The notes under the pieces were generated by a model. It was given only the letters and a program-made list of their open reading frames with translations. It was not told the origin of the DNA and did not search any database. From Bacteroidaceae bacterium (GTDB taxonomy: Bacteria; Bacteroidota; Bacteroidia; Bacteroidales; Bacteroidaceae): 64,000 nucleotides of DNA. This document shows, piece by piece, positions 57,632-64,000 of the stretch. The translations under genes were made by a program, and so were the position numbers. The stretch covers positions 1 to 64,000 of the forward strand of contig JAFUPU010000044.1 in NCBI GenBank assembly GCA_017472635.1, read 5' to 3'. Position 1 is the stretch's first letter. Every line of letters begins with the position of its first letter.

Positions 57632-58645
57632 ATGAAAAAGGGCATCCTCTGGACAATGGCACTGCTGATGGCTGCACTCTTCTGTGCCAACCTCTACATC
57701 GGGTCGGTAGACATACCGGGCAGTGCGGTTACCGATATCCTGTTGGGAAAAGACGAGGTGACAAAAAGGTCCTGGCAATATATCGTGCTTGACTCGCGGT
57801 TGCCACAAGCATTGACCGCCTTACTGTGCGGCTCAGCCCTCTCTGTGTCGGGACTGATGTTACAGACTGTCTTCCGCAACCCATTAGCAGGACCGTCCAT
57901 TTTAGGCATCAACTCAGGTGCCAGCTTGGGAGTGGCATTGGTGATGCTGCTCACCGGAGGCAGTATGATGGGAGAATTATTCTCACTGTCGGGCTTCATA
58001 GCCATTGTCGTGGCTGCCTTTGTGGGTGCTATGGTAGTCATGGGACTGCTACTCTTTTTTTCAACCCTGCTCAAAAGCGACACCCTGCTGCTCATCACCG
58101 GCATCATGATAGGCTATGTGGCATCTTCAGCCATTGCTTTACTCAACTTTTTCGCCACATCCGAAGGGGTACACTCTTACATGATATGGGGATTGGGCAG
58201 TTTTGGTGGAGTCTCTATGGTGCAAATGCCCTATTTCGCCTTGGTAACGGTAGGCGGACTGCTGTGTGCCTTGTTGTTGGTGAAACCATTGAATGCCCTG
58301 CTGTTAGGCAATCTCTATGCCGAAAACTTGGGAGTCAATGTCAAGCATACCCGCTTCCAATTGCTGTTTGTAACCGGACTGCTGTCTGCCATCACCACAG
58401 CCTTTTGCGGACCGGTCTCGTTCATCGGACTGGCTGTACCGCACATAGCCCGTATGCTGTTGGGAACATCTGACCATCGTTATCTGTTGCCTTTGACTCT
58501 GCTGACGGGTGGGGCAGTGGCATTGCTGTGTAACCTCTTGTCGGTATTGCCCGGCGACTTGGGAGTCATCCCGTTGAACGCCATCACCCCCTTGTTGGGC
58601 GCACCGGTAATCATCTACGTATTGATGCACCGGGGGAAAAAGTGA
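57632..58645 (+). CDS. btuC: Cobalamin ABC transporter permease
   Basis: 337-residue FecCD/BtuC permease with about ten membrane helices. SRLPQALTALLCGSALSVSGLMLQTVFRNPLAGPSILGINSGASLG and FCGPVSFIGLAVPHIARMLLG (ATPase-contacting loop) are family blocks. The ATG at 57632 (MKKGILW) is preferred over 57599. The operon appears to end here without a btuD ATPase gene. Confidence 0.93.
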   Translation: MKKGILWTMALLMAALFCANLYIGSVDIPGSAVTDILLGKDEVTKRSWQYIVLDSRLPQALTALLCGSALSVSGLMLQTVFRNPLAGPSILGINSGASLGVALVMLLTGGSMMGELFSLSGFIAIVVAAFVGAMVVMGLLLFFSTLLKSDTLLLITGIMIGYVASSAIALLNFFATSEGVHSYMIWGLGSFGGVSMVQMPYFALVTVGGLLCALLLVKPLNALLLGNLYAENLGVNVKHTRFQLLFVTGLLSAITTAFCGPVSFIGLAVPHIARMLLGTSDHRYLLPLTLLTGGAVALLCNLLSVLPGDLGVIPLNAITPLLGAPVIIYVLMHRGKK

Positions 58646-58872
58646 CAAATGCAGCTATTCCGGTCTCTGTCTGTTCCCTCTTTACAGACAGCCGTCTCCT
58701 CCAACCATTCCGTCATCAGCGATGCGGTTTTGTACAACCTTGCAAACTCAGCAAACTCTAACAGGCAGAAAAATTCAATCTGTTCATGCCTAAAAAGAGG
58801 GGAGAAAGAGTTACAAGAGTGTACAAAACCGTTTTTTTTTGCAAAAAATTTCCTTCTTATCCGATTATTTCC

Positions 58873-58880
58873 TATTTTTG
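58873..58880 (+). promoter_or_regulatory. Possible -7 box (TATTTTTG)
   Basis: TATTTTTG 23 bases before the hybrid kinase start; no TTTG at ideal spacing. Confidence 0.45.
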
Positions 58881-58902
58881 TCAGCTGATAAAAGCTACTA
58901 AT

Positions 58903-61257
58903 ATGAAAATGTTAAATCGAATACTCGTGTTGGCTATGGCGCTGTTGCTGGCATTCAACCTCGAAGTCATGGCACAAACTCATTCCGAAAAACAGATTTT
59001 GGTGTTAAGTTCCTATTCGGCCGAATCACAAAAAGTAAAAGACTTCTTGAACGAATGTGAGACGGCAATCAAGGAAAAAAACTACTCTTATTCACTCACG
59101 TTCGTCTACTTGGGCTTTCAAGACTTCTACAACTGCCGCTCGTGGACCGCAGAGATGAAAGAGGTGATGGACCGCTATAAGCGAATGGACATTGCAGCCG
59201 TAATCTTGCTGGGAGAAGAGGCATGGAGCTCATACCTCGACCAAGATGAATACCTGTTGGATGCCCCTTTCTACGGATGCCATGTAAGTGAATACGGAGT
59301 GCTGATTCCGAACTGGAAGTTTGACTACGTCAGGTGGCGTCCCTCGCCTCCCGTCAACATGCGCGAACTGGCTATCAGCCGCGGACACTCGGGCGGTACC
59401 CTGAAAGCCTACGATGTGGAAGCCAACATCGAGCTTATCAAACACCTCTATCCGTTGTGTACCCGTCTGGTATTCGTGTCAGACAACTCATACGAGGGAG
59501 TGGCTATGCAAGCACAAGTGCGCGACGTGATGGCAAACAAATACCCCGACATGAAGCTGAACCTGCTTGACGGACGACGTTTGGCCATCGACGAGATGAG
59601 CGATTACCTCAAGACCTATTCAAACAATACAGTCATCTTGATGGGACCATGGAAGACTGACAATCAAGGAAGTTACATCCTGCCCGGCTCTATCTCGAAA
59701 CTGGTGCCTGAAGGTAAGAAGTTCCCCATCTTCTCTTTGTCAGGTATCGGCATCGGCACCGAAGCCATCGGAGGATATGTGCCCAACTATGAAAACAACA
59801 TCGCCGCCATACTTGCAGACCTCTATAACTATCAGCAGGGAGAGGTTTCGCCCGACTGCTTTACACTGGCTGCCAATGAATATGTTTTCGACAGTGACCT
59901 GCTGCAAGAATACGGACTCTCAGAATTCCAGTTGCCTAAAGAGAGCCGGATATTGAGCAAATCAGACGCTGAGTTGGAGAAATACCGGACCTACATCTGG
60001 TTGGTGGTTTGTGCCCTTGTCTTCTTCATCGCCTTGTGTGTATTGATTGGATTCCTCTATCTGCACAACAAACGAATCAGTTTGGAACTGAAAGAGAACA
60101 ACGAAGAGCTGAAAGTAGCCAAAGAGCAGGCTGAACAGTCGAACAAACTGAAGTCGGCATTCCTGGCAAACATGTCACACGAGATACGCACGCCACTGAA
60201 TGCCATTGTCGGATTCTCAGAACTGCTGAAGGATACCGAACAACAAGAAGAACGCGAAGAATATTGGAACATCATACGTACCAACAACGACCTGTTGTTG
60301 CGCCTGATTGGGGATATACTCGATTTGTCAAAGATGGAAGCCGGCATGATAGAGCTGCGCGCTGAACCATTCGACATGGCAACACTCTTCGACGAGATAT
60401 ATGCCAGCATGTCGCAACGCATCACCAACCCCAGGGTACAGTTGATAACAAACCGCCCCTATGCATGTTGCATTGTCATGCTCGACCGCAACCGGGTGAG
60501 CCAGGTTATCACCAATTTCATAACCAATGCCATAAAATTCACAAACCAAGGATACATCAGAATGAGCTATATCAGTGTAGACGGAGGTATCAGGGTGGAA
60601 GTGGAAGACACCGGCATCGGAATAGAAGAAGAAAAGATACCCAAGGTATTTGAACGATTCTACAAACTGAACGATTTTGCCCAAGGAACCGGATTGGGCA
60701 TGTCTATCTGTAAAGCGATAGTGGATGCACAGAACGGAAAAATCGGAGTAGAGTCGAAATTCGGAAAAGGTTCTACCTTCTGGGCTTGGTTCCCTTGTGA
60801 AGATATGGAAATCCAAGAAAACAACAACGAGAAAAAAGAAGAAGAGGTGACTGCACAACCTTCCCATACAGCAGCTACACTGCCGAAAGGCGAAGAGGAA
60901 CTGCGCATTCTGGTTGCCGAAGATAACGACAGCAACTACTTCCTGATAGAGAATCTGTTGAAGAAATACAGTCTGGTGCGTGCTGTAAACGGACGCGATG
61001 CCGTAACTAAGGCATTGACATCAGACTACGACCTGATATTGATGGACCTGAACATGCCGGAGATGAACGGACTGGAAGCAACCCGCTGTATCAAGCAAAA
61101 GAAGCCCGAAGTGTTCATTGCTGCTGTAACAGCCAACGCCTTTGAATCTGACCGCCGGAATGCACTGGAAGCCGGATGCGATGCCTTCTTGACCAAACCT
61201 ATCATGAAGAACGAATTCATAGGACTGATAGAGCAATTGCAACGGGGTGAAGCATGA
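58903..61257 (+). CDS. Hybrid sensor histidine kinase/response regulator
   Basis: 784 residues from the ATG at 58903. Signal peptide (ending EVMAQT), a periplasmic sugar-ABC-binding-like domain (about 30-350), a membrane helix (363-386), the H-box [16 protein letters not shown] (His about 424), an ATPase domain ([24 protein letters not shown]) and a C-terminal receiver (667-784; VAEDND, Asp in LILMDLNMP about 713, LTKPI). It is the intact paralogue of the broken kinase at 11559-13562, plus the receiver. Follows the B12 operon but has its own probable promoter, and overlaps xseA by 4 bases. Confidence 0.93.
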   Translation: MKMLNRILVLAMALLLAFNLEVMAQTHSEKQILVLSSYSAESQKVKDFLNECETAIKEKNYSYSLTFVYLGFQDFYNCRSWTAEMKEVMDRYKRMDIAAVILLGEEAWSSYLDQDEYLLDAPFYGCHVSEYGVLIPNWKFDYVRWRPSPPVNMRELAISRGHSGGTLKAYDVEANIELIKHLYPLCTRLVFVSDNSYEGVAMQAQVRDVMANKYPDMKLNLLDGRRLAIDEMSDYLKTYSNNTVILMGPWKTDNQGSYILPGSISKLVPEGKKFPIFSLSGIGIGTEAIGGYVPNYENNIAAILADLYNYQQGEVSPDCFTLAANEYVFDSDLLQEYGLSEFQLPKESRILSKSDAELEKYRTYIWLVVCALVFFIALCVLIGFLYLHNKRISLELKENNEELKVAKEQAEQSNKLKSAFLANMSHEIRTPLNAIVGFSELLKDTEQQEEREEYWNIIRTNNDLLLRLIGDILDLSKMEAGMIELRAEPFDMATLFDEIYASMSQRITNPRVQLITNRPYACCIVMLDRNRVSQVITNFITNAIKFTNQGYIRMSYISVDGGIRVEVEDTGIGIEEEKIPKVFERFYKLNDFAQGTGLGMSICKAIVDAQNGKIGVESKFGKGSTFWAWFPCEDMEIQENNNEKKEEEVTAQPSHTAATLPKGEEELRILVAEDNDSNYFLIENLLKKYSLVRAVNGRDAVTKALTSDYDLILMDLNMPEMNGLEATRCIKQKKPEVFIAAVTANAFESDRRNALEAGCDAFLTKPIMKNEFIGLIEQLQRGEA

Positions 61258-62507
61258 TGACAAATGCCCTTTCGCTCTATGAGCTGAACAACCGGATAAG
61301 AAGTGTGCTCGACCGTTCGATGGACGGCAGGTATTGGCTGCAAGCCGAATTGAGTGAGGTGCGTATCGCCACTAACGGACACTGCTACGTAGAGTTTGTG
61401 CAAAAAGACCTTCGTAGCAATGCACTTATCGCCAAGGCACGCGGAACCATTTGGGCAAACATCTTCACATTGCTGCGTCCCTACTTTGAACGCGAAACCG
61501 GACAAGCCTTTACAGCCGGCATCAAGGTGTTGGTTGAGGTAAAGGTCGAATTTCACGAACTTTACGGCTATTCACTGACCGTCACCGATATTGATCCGGC
61601 ATATACGTTGGGTGATATGGCACGTCTGCGTCGCGATATCCTGCGCCAATTGGAAGAAGAGGGGGTATTGACCCTCAACAAAGAGTTGCCTATGCCCCGA
61701 CTGCCCCAACGCATAGCTGTCATATCAGCAGCTTCGGCTGCAGGATATGGAGACTTCTGCAACCAGTTGCACAATAATCCTTATGGATTGGTATTTTATC
61801 CTCGTTTGTTTCCTGCCATCATGCAAGGCGAACGGGTGGAAACATCAATCATCGAAGCGCTGAACGCCATCAATGAAACCATCAGCCAATGGGATGTAGT
61901 GGTAATCATCAGAGGAGGAGGAGCCGTATCCGACCTGTCAGGATTTGACACCTATCTGTTGGCTGCCAATTGTGCACAATTCCCCATTCCCATCATCACA
62001 GGTATCGGGCATGAGCGAGACGACACCGTTATTGACATGGTTGCCCATACCCGTGTGAAGACACCGACTGCCGCTGCCGAATTTCTGATAAATAGGATAC
62101 ACGAAGAGGCATTGCTGCTTGAAAATTGGACGGACTATATATATAATAAGGTAGAAAGCCGGCTTAAAGAGGAGTTGTACCACTTGCAACAACTCACCGC
62201 ACGCCTGCCTGCCACCTGGGCGGTATGCCGAACGAACGAACTGCGAAAAATAGAGATGCTGCAGGCAAGAGCACAAAACGGGACAGAGATGACATTGCAA
62301 CGGGAAAGGCACCGGCTGCAGATGTTGGAACAACGGGTGGATGCCTGCGACATACAGAAGATACTCAAACGAGGTTTCTCCCTGACATTACTCAATGGAC
62401 GCGCCGTCACCGATGCTTCGGTGCTGAAACCCGGTGACCGCGTGGTAAGCAGATTTGCCAAAGGAGAAGCCACCTTGCATGTTGCACAGGATAACAGCGA
62501 AAAATAA
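61254..62507 (+). CDS. xseA: Exodeoxyribonuclease VII large subunit
   Basis: 417 residues. OB-fold at the N-terminus ([30 protein letters not shown]) and catalytic domain with [40 protein letters not shown] and [30 protein letters not shown]. Processes single-stranded DNA ends with XseB. Start ATGA overlaps the kinase stop. Confidence 0.95.
   Translation: MMTNALSLYELNNRIRSVLDRSMDGRYWLQAELSEVRIATNGHCYVEFVQKDLRSNALIAKARGTIWANIFTLLRPYFERETGQAFTAGIKVLVEVKVEFHELYGYSLTVTDIDPAYTLGDMARLRRDILRQLEEEGVLTLNKELPMPRLPQRIAVISAASAAGYGDFCNQLHNNPYGLVFYPRLFPAIMQGERVETSIIEALNAINETISQWDVVVIIRGGGAVSDLSGFDTYLLAANCAQFPIPIITGIGHERDDTVIDMVAHTRVKTPTAAAEFLINRIHEEALLLENWTDYIYNKVESRLKEELYHLQQLTARLPATWAVCRTNELRKIEMLQARAQNGTEMTLQRERHRLQMLEQRVDACDIQKILKRGFSLTLLNGRAVTDASVLKPGDRVVSRFAKGEATLHVAQDNSEK
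62136..62154 (-). repeat. 18-bp motif, copy 7 (variant)
   Basis: On the minus strand CTACCTTATTATATATATA, inside xseA (encodes Y-I-Y-N-K-V). Confidence 0.5.
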
Positions 62508-62559
62508 CCAACCGAATCAATAACCGGAGTTACATCACTCCAACCAAATAGAGTAAGAA

Positions 62560-62751
62560 ATGAAAAAAGAGAGCTACGAACAGGCAATGGAGCAATTGGA
62601 AAAGATTGTCGGGCAAATGGAACGGGGTGAACTCGACATCGACCGCATGGGAGAGATGCTGAAAGAGGCACAATCTTTGATTAAAATATGCCGTGACAAA
62701 CTGTACAAAGCCGACGAAGAGATTAAAAAGATACTCGAGGCAACAAAATAA
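62560..62751 (+). CDS. xseB: Exodeoxyribonuclease VII small subunit
   Basis: 63-residue helical hairpin (YEQAMEQLEKIVGQMERGELDIDRMGEMLKEAQSLIKICRDKL), the XseB signature. 52 bases after xseA. Confidence 0.93.
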   Translation: MKKESYEQAMEQLEKIVGQMERGELDIDRMGEMLKEAQSLIKICRDKLYKADEEIKKILEATK

Positions 62752-62782
62752 CGCTTGTTTAGGCATATTTTAAAGCATTTTG

Positions 62783-62813
62783 TTTGCCTTGTGCAAATAA
62801 TTGTGTAATTTTG
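62783..62813 (+). promoter_or_regulatory. Consensus Bacteroidales promoter for ilvE
   Basis: TTTG (62783-62786), 19-base spacer, TAATTTTG (62806-62813). Confidence 0.8.
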
Positions 62814-62871
62814 CTGCCAATATATTCCAATACGGAAACTTTTATCTTAGAATAAAAAATAAATTAAGCAT

Positions 62872-63894
62872 ATGGAAGAAACATTAGATTGGTCAAACAT
62901 CGGATTTGGCTACAGAAAGACTGATTATAACGTACGTTGTTACCACCGCAACGGAGAGTGGGGAGAAATAGAGGTTTGCTCAGAAGAGACAATTCCTCTG
63001 CACATGGCTGCCACTTGCCTTCACTATGGACAGGAGGCTTTTGAAGGATTGAAAGCATTCCGCTGCAAGGATGGTAAGATTCGCATATTCCGCATGGACG
63101 AAAATGCAGCCCGCCTGCAAAGCACGTGCCGCGGTATCCTGATGCCTGAAATGCCTACTGAGAAGTTTGAAGAGATGGTAAAGAAGGTCATCAAGCTGAA
63201 CGAACGCTTCATCCCTCCTTACGAAAGTGGTGCATCACTCTACATCCGTCCGTTACTCATCGGTACAGGTCCGCAAGTAGGCGTAAAACCTGCAGGTGAA
63301 TATCTGTTCTTGATATTTGTAACCCCTGTAGGTCCTTACTTCAAGGGAGGTTTTGCCGCTACTCCGTATGTAATTACCCGTAAGTACGACCGCGCAGCTC
63401 CGCTCGGTACCGGTATATATAAGGTAGGTGGAAACTATGCAGCCAGTCTGCTTGCCAGCAAAGAGGCACACGACGCCGGATATTCTGCAGAGTTTTACCT
63501 CGATGCAAAAGAGAAGAAATATATCGATGAATGCGGTGCTGCCAACTTCTTCGGAATCAAAGACAACACCTACATTACCCCGCTCAGCAGCAGCATCCTG
63601 CCCTCTATCACCAACAAGAGTCTGATGCAACTGGCTGAAGATATGGGCATGAAAGTAGAGCGCCGGGCTATTCCTGAAGAGGAACTGGAAACATTCGAGG
63701 AGGCAGGAGCCTGTGGAACGGCTGCCGTAATCAGTCCCATCCTCCGCATCGACGACCCCGAGAACAACCACTCTTATGTGCTTGCAAAAGATGGCAAACC
63801 GGGACCTGTCAGCACCAAACTCTACAACAAGTTGCGTGCTATCCAATATGGAGACGAGCCTGACACACACGGCTGGGTAACTGTAATAGAATAA
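62872..63894 (+). CDS. ilvE: Branched-chain amino-acid aminotransferase
   Basis: 340-residue PLP fold-IV enzyme for the last step of Val, Leu and Ile synthesis. The PLP Lys is in YKVGGNYAASLLA; LHYGQEAFEGLKAFRC and FEEAGACGTAAVISPI are BCAT blocks. Own promoter and terminator, so a single-gene unit. Confidence 0.95.
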   Translation: MEETLDWSNIGFGYRKTDYNVRCYHRNGEWGEIEVCSEETIPLHMAATCLHYGQEAFEGLKAFRCKDGKIRIFRMDENAARLQSTCRGILMPEMPTEKFEEMVKKVIKLNERFIPPYESGASLYIRPLLIGTGPQVGVKPAGEYLFLIFVTPVGPYFKGGFAATPYVITRKYDRAAPLGTGIYKVGGNYAASLLASKEAHDAGYSAEFYLDAKEKKYIDECGAANFFGIKDNTYITPLSSSILPSITNKSLMQLAEDMGMKVERRAIPEEELETFEEAGACGTAAVISPILRIDDPENNHSYVLAKDGKPGPVSTKLYNKLRAIQYGDEPDTHGWVTVIE

Positions 63895-63901
63895 AAAAAA
63901 C

Positions 63902-63959
63902 AAGCCACAAGTGACGAGTAAGGTGCAACACCCCCAAGTACGTTGCTTGTGGCTTTTTT
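63902..63959 (+). terminator. Rho-independent terminator after ilvE
   Basis: AAGCCACAAG pairs with CTTGTGGCTT, with inner arms GCAAC/GTTGC, followed by TTTTT. The last 40 bases of the window show no gene. Confidence 0.85.
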
Positions 63960-64000
63960 ATTTGAAAACCACTCGTAGCTTGTAACTCGTAACTAACAAC

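Overview
The window is chromosomal DNA from a member of the order Bacteroidales, most likely a gut Bacteroidaceae (Bacteroides or Phocaeicola type). The evidence is the recurrent TAnnTTTG -7 boxes (best at 15115-15145 and 62783-62813, each TTTG-N19-TAnnTTTG), the Bacteroidota ATP-synthase order atpD-C-B-E-F-H-A-G, a BtuB/BtuG-type vitamin B12 locus, a DUF3298-type lipoprotein and nspC. No rRNA, tRNA, CRISPR array, prophage or insertion sequence was seen.

Layout. 0.1-9.9 kb: a metallo-hydrolase, rsmG, a lipoprotein, folK, kdsB, a zinc-less M16 peptidase homologue, a MORN-repeat protein, an inositol-monophosphatase-like gene, a YhcH-family gene and glgB. 9.9-20 kb: a membrane protein, recX, a sensor kinase gene broken by an in-frame TAG, superoxide dismutase, a uvrD/pcrA-type helicase, nspC and an NhaC-type antiporter. 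20-26 kb: pectin/uronate use (uxaA, kdgK, KDPG aldolase, a GH28 polygalacturonase preceded by an 85-bp tandem repeat). 26-31.6 kb: an rRNA/tRNA methyltransferase, dinB, purT, and a cell-wall-recycling-like pair (MurU-type nucleotidyltransferase plus an AmgK-like kinase fused to a RapZ C-terminal domain). 32.4-39.3 kb: the F1Fo ATP synthase operon, in which atpF has an in-frame TAG and atpA a one-base frameshift. 39.5-46.9 kb: an AraC regulator, a thioesterase, and a three-gene operon of a 1457-residue double sensor kinase, a response regulator and a membrane protein.

46.9-52.2 kb holds the most unusual locus. A 1302-residue protein has three FtsK/SpoIIIE-like domains, only the middle one with an intact P-loop. 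Downstream of it lie three short helical proteins, two of which have the WXG100 layout (helix, W-N-D turn, helix). This looks like a type VII secretion-like module in a Gram-negative Bacteroidales and faces the sensor-kinase operon tail to tail.

52.9-58.6 kb is a cobalamin-riboswitch-controlled uptake operon (btuB, a btuG-like gene, btuF, btuC; no btuD here). 58.9-63.9 kb carries a hybrid sensor kinase overlapping xseA, then xseB and ilvE.

Two noncoding signals cross gene boundaries. One is a three-copy, roughly 350-bp element in the divergent intergenic regions at 14.6, 31.8 and 52.4 kb, always in the same orientation. The other is an 18-bp motif (TATACCTTATTATATATA and close variants) at seven places, inside a terminator loop, a riboswitch arm and three coding regions.
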